From contig NZ_AFEJ02000002.1 in the NCBI RefSeq assembly GCF_000238775.2, positions 1,535,501 through 1,599,500 on the forward strand: a stretch of 64,000 nt of DNA, read 5' to 3'. The DNA is from Acaryochloris sp. CCMEE 5410 (lineage in GTDB: Bacteria; Cyanobacteriota; Cyanobacteriia; Thermosynechococcales; Thermosynechococcaceae). This document shows, in pieces, positions 8,467 through 18,872 of this stretch. The stretch's first letter is position 1, and each line of letters begins with the position of its first letter. The notes beneath the pieces are model-generated. The model was not told where the DNA came from. It ran no database searches and was given only the letters and a program-made list of their open reading frames with translations. The translations under genes and the position numbers were made by a program.

Positions 8467-9969
8467 CTAGGAAACAGAAGCTTGATTCGACGGAGCCGAC
8501 TGAATCGCCTTGAACTTCTGCAACAGATGATTGGCCCAATAATCGACGTCGTACTTCGTAACCGTTTCAAACATTTTAGTCATGGCAGCTTGGCTTTCCT
8601 CAGGCGACATTGCCAAAGCTTTGTCTATGGCTTCATCCATCCGATCCATTGAATAGGGATTTGTGAGAACGGCTTCTGGTAGTTCCACTGCCGCCCCCAC
8701 AAATTCCGATAGCACCAGAACACCGGGCTGTTTATCCTTAGCAATGATGTACTCCTTTGCCACCAAATTTAGGCCGTCCCGTAAAGGAGTTGTCCAGCAA
8801 ATATCAGCGGTTCGATAGTAACAAAGCAGATCATCTAGGGATAAAGGCTGCGTATATAGCAAAATCGGCGTCCAGCCCAACTTGGCAAAGCGGCCATTAA
8901 TTTTTCCAACTAGTTGCTCAATTTGACTTTGGGCTGTTTTATAGACCCGCATGCCTGTAGCTGGTGTTACACAGGTCATCACGAAGTTGATTTTTCCATG
9001 AAGATCGGGGTGACGCTCCAGTAAGCGACCAAAGGCTTCTAACTTCTCGCGGTTGCCTTTGACATAATCCACGCGACCCGCCGCGATAATCAATTTGCGA
9101 TCGCCTAGTTCTTCCTTGATTTCGGCCAACCGCTTCTGGGCAGAAGGCTGGTTCAGGGTTCCTAAAATATGCTGGGGATTGGTGCCGACGGGGAAGGCAT
9201 CGATATTGACCAGCTGACCTTTATAGCGGAGGTAGGTCGTCATATTCGGTTCAGCCAAGGCCGTGCCCACTGGGGTGATGTGCTCAGGAATCGGACCTCG
9301 CTCAACCACTTCGACGGGTCGGAGACTACGGGCCACGTTCACGAAATTTTCGGAGTAGCGGGGAATATGGAAGCCGACGATATCACAGCACAATAGACTA
9401 TCTACAATCTCTTCCCGCCAAGGCAAGATATTGAAAATATCCACTGAAGGGAAAGGTGTGTGGTGGAAGAAGGCAATCTTGGCATTGGGTTTGAGCTGGC
9501 GGATGTAGTGAGGGGCCATCCACAGGTTATAGTCATGGATCCAAATGAGGGCATCATCGGCAGCTTGCTCACAGGCAGCCTCTGCAAACAGGCGATTGAT
9601 GGTGTGAAAGTTTTCCCAATCTGAAGATTCATAGGTGAAGTGATAGGGGAAAGAATGGAGAATTGGCCAGAAGGCCTCTTTGGAGGTGATGTGATAGAAA
9701 TGCTTGACTTGATCGGCGCTCAGGGGAATGCGGCAGACATTATAATTACCCTCGCCTTCTACTGTGACTAAGGTTTCGAAGTTACTCCGTTGCTTGGCCG
9801 TTACCTGTTTCCAAGCAATCCAGGTTCCCTGATTCACACTAGCAAAGAAGCTCTTTAGAGTTGGCAAAATGCCATTGGGACTTTTTTTGGGCCGATAGTG
9901 AACTTTACCGTTCTCAATCACCTCATCATAGGGTTCACGGTGGTAAAGAATCACCAGGGAAGATTTCAT
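8467..9969 (-). CDS. ggpS: Glucosylglycerol-phosphate synthase
   Basis: This 500-residue glycosyltransferase family 20 enzyme joins ADP-glucose and glycerol 3-phosphate to make glucosylglycerol phosphate, the first step in synthesis of the salt-stress solute glucosylglycerol. The N-terminus (SLVILYHREPYDE), the WIHDYNLWMAPHYIRQL acceptor region, the RVDYVKGNREK donor site and DGLNLVAKEYI fit GgpS rather than trehalose-phosphate synthase; the length matches GgpS. The ATG at 9969 has AGGAGG eight bases before it. It is divergent from gghA, with glpK and ggpP within 10 kb. The small ggpR-type repressor gene known near ggpS in Synechocystis was not recognised here. Confidence 0.93.
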   Translation of the reverse strand: MKSSLVILYHREPYDEVIENGKVHYRPKKSPNGILPTLKSFFASVNQGTWIAWKQVTAKQRSNFETLVTVEGEGNYNVCRIPLSADQVKHFYHITSKEAFWPILHSFPYHFTYESSDWENFHTINRLFAEAACEQAADDALIWIHDYNLWMAPHYIRQLKPNAKIAFFHHTPFPSVDIFNILPWREEIVDSLLCCDIVGFHIPRYSENFVNVARSLRPVEVVERGPIPEHITPVGTALAEPNMTTYLRYKGQLVNIDAFPVGTNPQHILGTLNQPSAQKRLAEIKEELGDRKLIIAAGRVDYVKGNREKLEAFGRLLERHPDLHGKINFVMTCVTPATGMRVYKTAQSQIEQLVGKINGRFAKLGWTPILLYTQPLSLDDLLCYYRTADICWTTPLRDGLNLVAKEYIIAKDKQPGVLVLSEFVGAAVELPEAVLTNPYSMDRMDEAIDKALAMSPEESQAAMTKMFETVTKYDVDYWANHLLQKFKAIQSAPSNQASVS

Positions 9970-10245
9970 TAAGATGGCCTCCTATGCTTTATGGTCATCC
10001 AGATCGATGGGACTACAAATGTTCGAGCGCCCAACCCATTGCTGTACCTTTAATTCAATGCGACTGGAATAGGCGAGTTGAGTCTGACCCAAAACGACTT
10101 GCCTCCAAATCCCTAGCAATTTAAAGATGACCTCAAGATTACCCTATGCCAACATGCCTCCCACTGCAAATTAAGAACCGCTAAAATACTGCGGCTTTCT
10201 GTTAGGCTGGACAACAACAAAAATGTCATTCACGTTGCAAAAATT
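9970..10245. promoter_or_regulatory. Divergent control region between ggpS and gghA
   Basis: These 276 bases separate two genes of the same pathway that are read away from each other, so both promoters should lie here. A strong AGGAGG for ggpS is at about 9973-9978. A TAAAAT at 10189-10194 could be a -10 box for gghA, but no matching -35 is obvious. I saw no convincing operator repeat and no small ORF that I could call ggpR. Confidence 0.45.
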
Positions 10246-12765
10246 GTGGTTGATTCTGCTTTCCCCGAGCCCGTTCTGGATGACCAAGAAACGCAAGTCT
10301 TACTCGACTGGGCCGCCAATATTGATCAGTCGGACGCTACTTATTTTCAAACGGGCCAACTCCTCGCCACCCGACTAGGCGCCCATTACCGAGAAGATGG
10401 CCTCACGGAGATCGGCTTCTGGACCCCTGGACTCGCCGCTGAAGTGATTCAGTCCGAACGCAGTATTTATCTAGAAGTCTTTACCCCCCTAGAACCCATC
10501 GACTTTCAGGCAACTGAGCAAGAAATTACCTGGCAACGCGATCGCATCTCTCTTATTCTCCAAGGTGAATATATCTGGGGTGTGATTAAGGGACTGCGAC
10601 CCGGTACCCGCGAGGAAGCAGGTAGTTTCTACTGGCTGCGCTATATCGACTACCAAGGGCATGTCAAGACCATCCGTGATCCATTAGCTTACTCCCTCCC
10701 TTACGGTGTCTTTGCCCCCGCCGAACTTTACGATAGCGATCGGCTCCAGCGTCAGCGGGCTGATTTAGACTATTTCAAAACCACAGGAGCCCAAACCAAA
10801 TCTCGCAAAGGATTCTTAGCCTCAGACCTCGAAAACCCGCCGCCTCGCCTCCCCGCTCCGATCTGTATCCTGCAGCTTCATGTTCATACCGCGTCTCCCG
10901 AAGGCACCCTGGCAGGTCTAACACGCATCTACCAGCGTATCTCGGACAAACTCGCCCAAGGGAAAGACCTTACCCCAGTGGAGCAAAATTATGTAGGTTA
11001 CGACGCCATTGAGCTACTGCCCATGGAGCCCACCATTGAATACCGCTTGGACCAAGACAACCACCACCATGAATTCTTTGCTCGTCCCCCCGAACCCACT
11101 AGCCTGACGGACGAAGATACCCAAACCATCAAAATTACCCTCCGCAAACCCAACACCCAGAATTGGGGCTACGACGTCCCCATTATTGGCTCTGTGGCCA
11201 CTAATCCAGCTGTCTTAGAAACCCTGCGTCCCGACGAAACCATTGACTTTATTGCCACTCTCCATAATTTTTTCACGGGTCCGATTCAAGTTATCTATGA
11301 CCTGGTTTACGGCCATGCCGACAATCAGTGCGAACATCTGATTAGCCGCCAATACTTAAAAGGCCCCAATATGTATGGCCAAGATTTAAACCATCAGTTG
11401 CCTGCTGTCCGGGCCATTCTCCTAGAAATGCAGCGACGCAAGAATAATACCGGGGTCGATGGCATCCGAGTGGATGGGGGTCAGGACTTTCGGTTTTTCA
11501 ATCCCCTCACTAATCTCGTGGAACAGGACGATGGTTACTTACGAGCCATGGGCAATATTGTCCAAGAGATACAAGGCAATGAGCGCCTGATGTTCACCAT
11601 CTTTGAAGATGGTCGCCCTTGGCCTCAAGAAGGTTGGGAAGAAACCTCCCGCTATCTAGAGTTGGTTGAACTCGAACCCCATTCCTACCAGTGGGGACCG
11701 CTAGTGTTTGCCCACAATACCCCCGCCCTGAAACACTTTTGGGATCAGAAATGGCGGCGCGTCTGTGAAGTGATGTTCCAAGGCTCTCACTGGATTACCG
11801 GCTGTGCCAACCATGATACGGTTCGTCGGGGCAATCAAATTGATCCTGAAGGTCCGATTAATTGGCATTTGGGAGACACCCTCGTTGAGGTAACCAAAAC
11901 TGCCTACGACAATCCCGCTATCAAGCTATGGGTTTTAGGATTTTGTCCTGGGTTACCCATGGAATTTCTCAATGCCAACTTTCGCGGCGCTTGGGGCTTT
12001 TTCCGTAATACGGATGAACTATATGGCGTCAAAGTCGTATCCGAAGAAATTGGCTTCCTGGATTGGCAACTCACCCCCGAACTCTTTCAGCCCCCTGAGG
12101 TGTTTCCTCAACTCAAGGCCCTCGGATTTACAGACTTAGAGATGCTGCGACAGTTTGCCAAAGCCTTGCAAGCCACCATGCTGGAGTCAGATTATAACTT
12201 GGAAATTGTTGCTGAGACCTGTCGACACTGTTTTGGGGGAGAAGCGGGTGTCTGTGCCAACGTCAGCTTGGAGACATTGAGACATTCAGATCGCCCCGAA
12301 TTCCTAAATGATTTAGATGTGCCAAAGCTTAAACAGTTTGCTCGCGCCTTTATGGAAGATGGCTACGATTTTTCCAATGTTAAGCATTGGGGAGATAGCT
12401 TAGATCCGGACCAGGTGGCCTTTAATTTAGCGGCCCGCCAATATCGATTTGCCCACCCTTGGCTAGGAGAGAATTTAACGGAACGCGATCGCTTCAACCG
12501 GATCACGGAAGATGCCTACACCCTCTTCTATGGTCACCGCACCCAACATGATCCTGACATTGAACAGCCCGAAGATATCGTCATGGTCAGCCATATGGGG
12601 GGTGAACCGGCCATGGTCACCTTAGGGGACTGGTTACAGCTGGAATTAAGCGAATGGCGGGTGGCATTGACCTCTCCCGGCTTAGAAATCGGGAATGATG
12701 TCGAAAGCTTAAGATCTTTTGAACTAAGGGACACTCAAGGGGTACTCCTAGAGAAGATTGTGTAA
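10246..12765 (+). CDS. gghA: Glucosylglycerol hydrolase
   Basis: This 839-residue protein of the alpha-amylase superfamily is predicted to split glucosylglycerol into glucose and glycerol when salt stress ends. GH13-type marks are visible: GVDGIRVDGGQDF with the likely nucleophile Asp, a following acidic strand (FTIFEDG), and the NHDTVRRG motif with the substrate-binding His and Asp. An N-terminal beta domain (residues 1-190) precedes the barrel. The order next to ggpS and glpK matches the arrangement known in Synechocystis, where slr1670 (gghA) lies between ggpS and glpK; this context is what separates it from other GH13 enzymes. The start is GTG 10246 with no clear ribosome-binding site; it ends 17 bases before glpK. 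Confidence 0.87.
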   Translation: MVDSAFPEPVLDDQETQVLLDWAANIDQSDATYFQTGQLLATRLGAHYREDGLTEIGFWTPGLAAEVIQSERSIYLEVFTPLEPIDFQATEQEITWQRDRISLILQGEYIWGVIKGLRPGTREEAGSFYWLRYIDYQGHVKTIRDPLAYSLPYGVFAPAELYDSDRLQRQRADLDYFKTTGAQTKSRKGFLASDLENPPPRLPAPICILQLHVHTASPEGTLAGLTRIYQRISDKLAQGKDLTPVEQNYVGYDAIELLPMEPTIEYRLDQDNHHHEFFARPPEPTSLTDEDTQTIKITLRKPNTQNWGYDVPIIGSVATNPAVLETLRPDETIDFIATLHNFFTGPIQVIYDLVYGHADNQCEHLISRQYLKGPNMYGQDLNHQLPAVRAILLEMQRRKNNTGVDGIRVDGGQDFRFFNPLTNLVEQDDGYLRAMGNIVQEIQGNERLMFTIFEDGRPWPQEGWEETSRYLELVELEPHSYQWGPLVFAHNTPALKHFWDQKWRRVCEVMFQGSHWITGCANHDTVRRGNQIDPEGPINWHLGDTLVEVTKTAYDNPAIKLWVLGFCPGLPMEFLNANFRGAWGFFRNTDELYGVKVVSEEIGFLDWQLTPELFQPPEVFPQLKALGFTDLEMLRQFAKALQATMLESDYNLEIVAETCRHCFGGEAGVCANVSLETLRHSDRPEFLNDLDVPKLKQFARAFMEDGYDFSNVKHWGDSLDPDQVAFNLAARQYRFAHPWLGENLTERDRFNRITEDAYTLFYGHRTQHDPDIEQPEDIVMVSHMGGEPAMVTLGDWLQLELSEWRVALTSPGLEIGNDVESLRSFELRDTQGVLLEKIV

Positions 12766-12782
12766 ACCCTTCGAGGAAGATC

Positions 12783-14291
12783 ATGACTTCATCCACCTAT
12801 ATCATGGCCTTGGATTTGGGGACCACTGGCAATCGTGCCATTCTCTTCGACCCAGACGGCCAGATTGTTGATCAAGCCTATAAAGAGCTTCCTCAGTATT
12901 ATCCTCAGCCAGGATGGGTGGAACATGATGCCTTAGAAATCTGGCGCGATACCCGTTGGGCCATGGAAACGGTAGTCGCCCAAGCCCAAATTGATCCCGC
13001 TCAGATTGCCGCCATTGGCCTCACCGTGCAGCGAGAGACCTGTCTGCTCTGGGATAAAACTACGGGACAGCCCTTGCACAAAGCCATTGTTTGGCAAGAC
13101 CGGCGTACAGCAGCCTACTGTAATCAGCTAGCAGAACAAGGCCATACCCAGGATATTTACGATCGCACGGGCCTAGTCCTGGATGCCTATTTTTCCGGGA
13201 GCAAGTTAGCCTGGCTGCTCACCGAGGTGAAGCAGCAAAACCCCAACCTTAATTTAGACAACGTTATTGCTGGCACCATCGATACCTGGGCCTTATGGAA
13301 TCTTACAGGCGGAAAGGTTCACGCCACCGATCACAGTAATGCCAGTCGGACCCTGCTACTGAATTTAAGCCAAGGCACCTGGGATGACCATCTTCTCGAT
13401 CTATTTGGGATTCCCAAGTCATTTATGCCCGCCATTCAGCCTAGCTTAGGCGTTTTTGGCAAAACCGATGCCAAGTTCTTAGGACAGGAAATTCCCATTG
13501 CCGCCATCTTTGGGGACCAGCAGGCTGCCTTATTTGCCCATGGTTGCGATCGCCCAGGTTCTCTTAAATGCACCTATGGCACTGGCTCTTTTCTCGTGGC
13601 CCATACGGGTAGTGACATTGCTCGCTCCAAGAACCGTCTGCTGTCCACCGTGGCTTGGACTCAAACTGATCAGGGGCAAACCCAAACCGGCTATGCCATC
13701 GAAGGCAGTATGTTTACCTCCGGGGCCTGTATCCAGTGGCTGCGAGATGGCCTCAAGCTGATTGCCAATGCTGCTGAAACAGAAGGGCTGGCCCAAGCAG
13801 TTGAAGATAATGGTGGGGTCTATTTTGTCCCGGCCCTGAGTGGCCTTGGTGCTCCCCACTGGGATATGAGTGCTCGAGGAGCCTTTTTGGGAATTACGCG
13901 CGGGGCTCAGCGGGAGCATATGGTGCGGGCCGTTCTAGAAGCCATTGCTTTCCAAACTAAGGAAGTGGTTGATGCGGTCAATCAAGATTGTGGCTCTCCG
14001 ATTCAGCAACTCAAAGTCGATGGGGGCGCTTGCCAGAACAATTTCTTGATGCAGTACCAAGCCGATGTTTTGGGCATTCCGGTCGAACGTCCTGCGGTTT
14101 TAGATGCCACCGCCCAAGGAGCAGCGTTCGGGGCCGGGTTAGCCATAGGGGTATGGAAAGACTACGCAGGGTTAGTCGCTGCTCGCAAAATCGATCAAGT
14201 CTTCAAACCAGGTGCGAATGCCCAAACCGCTCAAACCAACTTTAAAACCTGGCAAAAAGCAGTGGAGCGCGCTAAAAAATGGGCTAAATAG
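12783..14291 (+). CDS. glpK: Glycerol kinase
   Basis: This 502-residue FGGY-family kinase phosphorylates glycerol with ATP to give glycerol 3-phosphate. Family marks are present in order: LDLGTTGNRAILFD (phosphate loop), IVWQDRRT, GTIDTWALWNLTGG, IFGDQQAALFAHGC and KVDGGACQNNFLMQYQAD. Length is normal. GAGGAAGATC precedes the ATG. It follows gghA by 17 bases, so the two are almost surely one transcript: GghA releases glycerol and GlpK makes it usable, also regenerating glycerol 3-phosphate, the substrate of GgpS. Confidence 0.95.
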   Translation: MTSSTYIMALDLGTTGNRAILFDPDGQIVDQAYKELPQYYPQPGWVEHDALEIWRDTRWAMETVVAQAQIDPAQIAAIGLTVQRETCLLWDKTTGQPLHKAIVWQDRRTAAYCNQLAEQGHTQDIYDRTGLVLDAYFSGSKLAWLLTEVKQQNPNLNLDNVIAGTIDTWALWNLTGGKVHATDHSNASRTLLLNLSQGTWDDHLLDLFGIPKSFMPAIQPSLGVFGKTDAKFLGQEIPIAAIFGDQQAALFAHGCDRPGSLKCTYGTGSFLVAHTGSDIARSKNRLLSTVAWTQTDQGQTQTGYAIEGSMFTSGACIQWLRDGLKLIANAAETEGLAQAVEDNGGVYFVPALSGLGAPHWDMSARGAFLGITRGAQREHMVRAVLEAIAFQTKEVVDAVNQDCGSPIQQLKVDGGACQNNFLMQYQADVLGIPVERPAVLDATAQGAAFGAGLAIGVWKDYAGLVAARKIDQVFKPGANAQTAQTNFKTWQKAVERAKKWAK

Positions 14292-14823
14292 TATCAATTG
14301 AGACATTTTTTATCACCTTTTAGTCATTTAAGAAAAGAACTTTTAAATTTTTTGGCGGGAACCAGAATCGCCATTATTAGGCTATTAGCAATAGCCTCAC
14401 GCATCAAAATTGCATCTCATAAATTTATCTACAATAAAAATTAATTAATATACAACTATTTATCTTTAAAAAAAATCTATTAATAGCTAATATAAACTCA
14501 GATTGAATGAATTTCTCAACTGAGAAATGCTGTTATTTGTGTTAGGAAGTCATCACATTTATTGATGAGTCAATATCCATTCATCGAATGATGTGGGTTT
14601 ATCCCCTGTAGAACAGTTCTTCCCCTAATTTAGGACGGTCCAAGATGTTGTAAGGCGTTCTCCTTGCAATCGTTTCTCGATGGAGTTTCTTGAATGATAG
14701 AAGCCCCAAAAAGTTCTATGGCAATTTTCAAACAGCGCTCCCAAAAAGATACACCCATGCATCTGGAACGGAAGAACAACGCTGAGGTTTATATCACGTT
14801 TTTCTTATCTTAAATTCATAACA
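14292..14823. other. AT-rich intergenic region, 532 bp
   Basis: This stretch has no gene I can support. It is distinctly AT-rich around 14400-14510. An inverted repeat AGGCTATT (14379-14386) with AATAGCCT (14390-14397) could form a short hairpin, but no T-run follows, so it is not a clear terminator for glpK. The promoter of the large downstream gene should lie in the second half; no consensus pair is obvious. Confidence 0.5.
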
Positions 14824-17800
14824 ATGAACCCTACTTCTTTTGGTCTAGGGCAACCGATAAGGTCGGTTGCTTTTGTTGATGCTGAGCTATCCCAAACGGA
14901 TATTTTAATTGAATCGTTAGATGTTGATCGTGTCTTTGTACTCGATGATCCCACAGATGCCATCGAAGATATTGCCCAGACCCTATCCCAGTTTCAAGAC
15001 TTAGATAGTATTCACGTCATTTCCCATGGCAGCCAGGGCACCGTTCAGCTGGGCAGCACCGCTTTAACTCAAAACAACCTCCATGCTTACGACCTGGATA
15101 GTTGGGGAGCGTCACTCGCAGACCATGGCGATCTGTTGTTCTATGGCTGCAATATTAGCGCTGGCGACGACCTCACCTTCCTGCAGGCAATCAGTGATGT
15201 TACCGACGCAGATGTTGCGGCTTCTAATGACTTAACGGGGCAAGGGGGCGATTGGGTCTTAGAAACCAGTGTCGGACAGGTCGAAACCGCCATGGCTTTA
15301 AGCCAGGCTGGCCAAACCGCTTATCAGGGCACATTAGCAACGATTGGTGAAAGTGGCAGCATAGACACCCTGAGCGATCAATGGACTCGCATTACCCTCC
15401 AAGAAACCTATGCCAATCCTGTTGTTATCGCTGGCCCCCCTTCCTTCAGTGGGCCTGATCCTTCAACGGTTCGGGTGCGGAATGTCACCAGCAACAGTTT
15501 CGAAGTCCGCATTGATGAGTGGGAATATCTCGATGAACTACACACCCCCGAGTCCCTGGGCTATCTGGTCGTTGAAGAAGGCATACATACCCTTACCGAT
15601 GGGACGGTCCTTCAAGCTGGGAGCAGTCAAAGCAATACCGACTGGGATTCGATTGATTTCACATCTGCATTCAGCGATACGCCGTTGCTATTTGCCCAAA
15701 CCACGATCGAGAATGAAGCCACAGCCGTGGCAGAGCGCATTCGGAATATCTCCAACACTGGATTTGACTTGAGGCTGCAAGAGGAAGAAGCCGCAGATCA
15801 AGTCCATGCAGTAGAAGATGTGGATTGGATTGCGATCGCACCCGGTAGCAGTACTTTTGGCCCAGTCCCCTTCATTGCCGATCAAATCTCCAGTAATCAT
15901 CAGGATTCTACGGCCAGCTTTGGCAGTGTCTTTAGCGGTGACATACCCGTATTTCTAGCTCAAGCCAACACCAGTAATGGCGGTGATCCGTTTGCCATTC
16001 GTTATCGGACCCTGGCCCCGACCGGCACCACCCTCTTTTTGGAAGAGGAGCAATCCAGGGATAGTGAGACCTGGCATGTCTTTGAAGATGTTGCTTATTT
16101 AGCTCTGGGCACCGGATTGTTAGAGGTCCCAGATCCCGTTGTGGAGACCTTTGCCTTAGGGGATACGAATCCCATTTTGGTAAATGAATCCGCTGGTGTT
16201 GTCACCATCACAGCTGTACGTTCAGGACCAGCCCTGACCCCAGCGACCCTCGAGTACACCACCAATGAGGTAGGGGCTGATACAGCCTTAGCCGATATCG
16301 ATTTCATCACGCCCACCTTAAATGGGCGCAGCAATACTGGTGAAATTACCTTTGGCATTGGTGAAATGGTGAAAACGTTTACGATTCCCATCATTGATGA
16401 CACCTTATTGGAAGGCAACGAAACCTTCTCTGTCGGTATTCAAAATCCCAGTACAGGTAGTTTGGGTGCCCCCCGAACCACCCTGGTGACGATTATTGAT
16501 GATGACGCAGCATCTACCTTATCCGTCACAGATACTGCCATTAGTGTGGAAGAAGGCACGGCAACTGCCTCGATCACGGTTCAGCGGAGCGGCAATAGTG
16601 CGAGCGCTGCATCCGTTGATTTCAGCACCCGTGACGGCACAGCCATTGCTGGACAAGACTATCGGGCAACCTCTGGTACCCTGACCTTTGCCGCGGGTCA
16701 AACGTCCCAAACCCTTACGGTTCCTATCCTCAACGATATTGTTGTGGAAGGGGACGAACTATTTTCTGTGACCTTAAGCAATCCCATGGGTGGAACCCTA
16801 GGCGATAACATCACCAATATCACCATTATTGATAATGATTTGGCTTTGGGTAACCTGAATCGCACAACAGCGGTGTCAGGGCTCACACAACCCACTACCC
16901 TCGACTGGACACCGGATGGTCGTTATCTATTGGTTGCCCAGAAGAATGGGGTTGTTCGGGTTATTGATAATGGCGTACTCCAAACCACTCCCTTAGTCGA
17001 TCTATCAAGCCAGGTGAATGACACCCGAGATCGCGGCTTACTAGGGCTAGCCATTCATCCAGATTTCCCCAATTTACCCTATGTCTATTTGCTCTATACC
17101 TACGATCCGCCCGAAACGATTGGCAATACCGGCTTAGCGGCGCCAGATGCTAATGGCAATCGCCCGTCGCGGATGGTGCGGCTCACGGTCGATCCCACCA
17201 CTATGGTTGCGGATCCCAGTAGCTTAGTCGTCTTAGCAGGGACCAACAGCACCTGGGCCAATACCAGTCAACCCGGTAGCAATAGTACGGGCAATCTCGC
17301 TATTCCCCCTTCTGGTATTGTCAACGGCACCACTATTACGGCTCCCTTAAGCCAAATTGATACGGGCACCCAAGATAATGACCCGGATCGGCCTGGAATT
17401 CAAAACCAAAATATTCGAGACTACCTAGCCACCGATAGTGAATCCCATTCCATTGGTGACCTAGAATTTGGACCCGATGGATATCTGTATCTCAGTAATG
17501 GTGATGGTACTTCCTACAACTTTGTGGATCCACGGGCCGTTCGGGTGCAAGATATCAACAATCTGTCTGGAAAAGTTCTCCGTATTGATCCCCTTACGGG
17601 AGAAGGGATTTCTACCAATCCTTTCTTTAATGGTGATCCCAATAGCAATCAGTCCAAAGTGTTTTACTCAGGACTTCGCAACCCTTACCGCTTTACCTTT
17701 GATCCGTTGACCAATTTACCTGTGATCGGTGATGTGGGTTGGACAGAATGGGAAGAAATTAATACCGGAATCCCTGGTTCTAATTTTGGTTGGCCTTACC

Positions 17801-18855
17801 TGGAAGGCCCTAACCCAACAGGGGGTTATCAGGATTTGTCCTCAGCCATTTCCTTCTATAACAATGGCAATCGAAATAATCCCGGAGATGCAGCCGCCAT
17901 TTTTCCGCTCCTATCCCGTACCCATGGAGCACCGGATAATGCTAGAGCCATTACTGTAGGCGATTTTTACAATAGCAACACGTTGATGTTTGGAGATGTG
18001 AACAATGGCACCCTTTATGCCGCAACCTTCGATAGTAATCGCCAAATTTCGAATGTCCAAGTCTTTGACTCCAATATTCCGTTTGTAGTGGATATGAAGA
18101 CGGGGCCGGACGGTCGACTCTATGGGGTCGATCTCGTCTCTGGGGAAATCTTGAGATGGGAGCCGGTGACCCTTCTGCCATCTCCACAACCCAACTTATC
18201 GGCATCCTTCAATAATTTTGCGGACCTGTCTTCCTTAAATCTCAATGGCAGTGCATCAGGAGCCAATAGTCGCCTTCGATTAACGCCTGCCAGTGGCAAC
18301 CGAGCGGGAAGTGCCTTTTTCAATCAGGCTTTTCAAGTGGGTGGGAGCACCAGCTTTTCTACCCAATTTCAGTTTCAAATTACGGGTAGCCAGGGGACCA
18401 ATGGTGCAGATGGTTTTAGCTTGGTTCTGCAAAATAACCCTGCAGGAAGCAATGCTGTGGGCCGCTTTGGCGGAGACATCGGCTATGGCGGCATCACCCA
18501 GAGTCTCGCCATCGAATTTGATACCTTCAATAATGGCGCGATGGACCTCAATAGCAACCATTTATCAATCTTGAGCAATGGAATTACCGACGTCCCATTG
18601 GCCTCGGTTAATGCTCCCTTTGATCTGAATAATGGCGATACCCTGACTGCTTGGGTGGACTATAACGGTACAACCAATCTTCTGCAGGTATATTTGGCTA
18701 ACAGTACCGTTCAACCCAGTACTGCAGTATTATCTGCCAATGTTGATTTGGCCGGACTTTTAGGCAGTCAAGCGTTTATCGGATTTACGGCAGGGACAGG
18801 GGGCCTCGTGAACAACCATGAGATTCTGACCTGGTCCTTTAGCAGTACGGTTTAG
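14824..18855 (+). CDS. DUF4347 / Calx-beta / sugar dehydrogenase / lectin-like multidomain protein
   Basis: The 1343 residues divide into: DUF4347 (about 10-170), with ISHGSQG (His68) and FYGCNIS (Cys109); two related beta repeats (about 180-430); two Calx-beta domains (about 440-560 and 565-675) with VEEGTATASI and DGTAIAGQDY patterns; a glucose/sorbosone dehydrogenase beta-propeller (about 677-1110) with GLLGLAIHPDF, LEFGPDGYLYLSNGDG, SGLRNPYRFTFDP and NFGWP; and a legume-lectin-like domain (about 1124-1343). There is no ordinary signal peptide, usual for DUF4347 proteins, which are thought to be exported. Known GSDH propellers use PQQ and oxidise sugars. It lies between glpK and ggpP, but a role in osmolyte use is only inferred. 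Confidence 0.88.
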   Translation: MNPTSFGLGQPIRSVAFVDAELSQTDILIESLDVDRVFVLDDPTDAIEDIAQTLSQFQDLDSIHVISHGSQGTVQLGSTALTQNNLHAYDLDSWGASLADHGDLLFYGCNISAGDDLTFLQAISDVTDADVAASNDLTGQGGDWVLETSVGQVETAMALSQAGQTAYQGTLATIGESGSIDTLSDQWTRITLQETYANPVVIAGPPSFSGPDPSTVRVRNVTSNSFEVRIDEWEYLDELHTPESLGYLVVEEGIHTLTDGTVLQAGSSQSNTDWDSIDFTSAFSDTPLLFAQTTIENEATAVAERIRNISNTGFDLRLQEEEAADQVHAVEDVDWIAIAPGSSTFGPVPFIADQISSNHQDSTASFGSVFSGDIPVFLAQANTSNGGDPFAIRYRTLAPTGTTLFLEEEQSRDSETWHVFEDVAYLALGTGLLEVPDPVVETFALGDTNPILVNESAGVVTITAVRSGPALTPATLEYTTNEVGADTALADIDFITPTLNGRSNTGEITFGIGEMVKTFTIPIIDDTLLEGNETFSVGIQNPSTGSLGAPRTTLVTIIDDDAASTLSVTDTAISVEEGTATASITVQRSGNSASAASVDFSTRDGTAIAGQDYRATSGTLTFAAGQTSQTLTVPILNDIVVEGDELFSVTLSNPMGGTLGDNITNITIIDNDLALGNLNRTTAVSGLTQPTTLDWTPDGRYLLVAQKNGVVRVIDNGVLQTTPLVDLSSQVNDTRDRGLLGLAIHPDFPNLPYVYLLYTYDPPETIGNTGLAAPDANGNRPSRMVRLTVDPTTMVADPSSLVVLAGTNSTWANTSQPGSNSTGNLAIPPSGIVNGTTITAPLSQIDTGTQDNDPDRPGIQNQNIRDYLATDSESHSIGDLEFGPDGYLYLSNGDGTSYNFVDPRAVRVQDINNLSGKVLRIDPLTGEGISTNPFFNGDPNSNQSKVFYSGLRNPYRFTFDPLTNLPVIGDVGWTEWEEINTGIPGSNFGWPYLEGPNPTGGYQDLSSAISFYNNGNRNNPGDAAAIFPLLSRTHGAPDNARAITVGDFYNSNTLMFGDVNNGTLYAATFDSNRQISNVQVFDSNIPFVVDMKTGPDGRLYGVDLVSGEILRWEPVTLLPSPQPNLSASFNNFADLSSLNLNGSASGANSRLRLTPASGNRAGSAFFNQAFQVGGSTSFSTQFQFQITGSQGTNGADGFSLVLQNNPAGSNAVGRFGGDIGYGGITQSLAIEFDTFNNGAMDLNSNHLSILSNGITDVPLASVNAPFDLNNGDTLTAWVDYNGTTNLLQVYLANSTVQPSTAVLSANVDLAGLLGSQAFIGFTAGTGGLVNNHEILTWSFSSTV

Positions 18856-18872
18856 CGCCACCCTCTAGATCT

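Noticed and set aside
9861-10124. Plus-strand ORF of 87 codons in the ggpS/gghA gap, as a possible ggpR
   Set aside because: Its first third is antisense to the start of ggpS, it has no regulator-like features, and it does not resemble a small DNA-binding protein.
14379-14397. Hairpin AGGCTATT/AATAGCCT as terminator of glpK
   Set aside because: No T-run follows, and it is about 90 bases past the stop codon.
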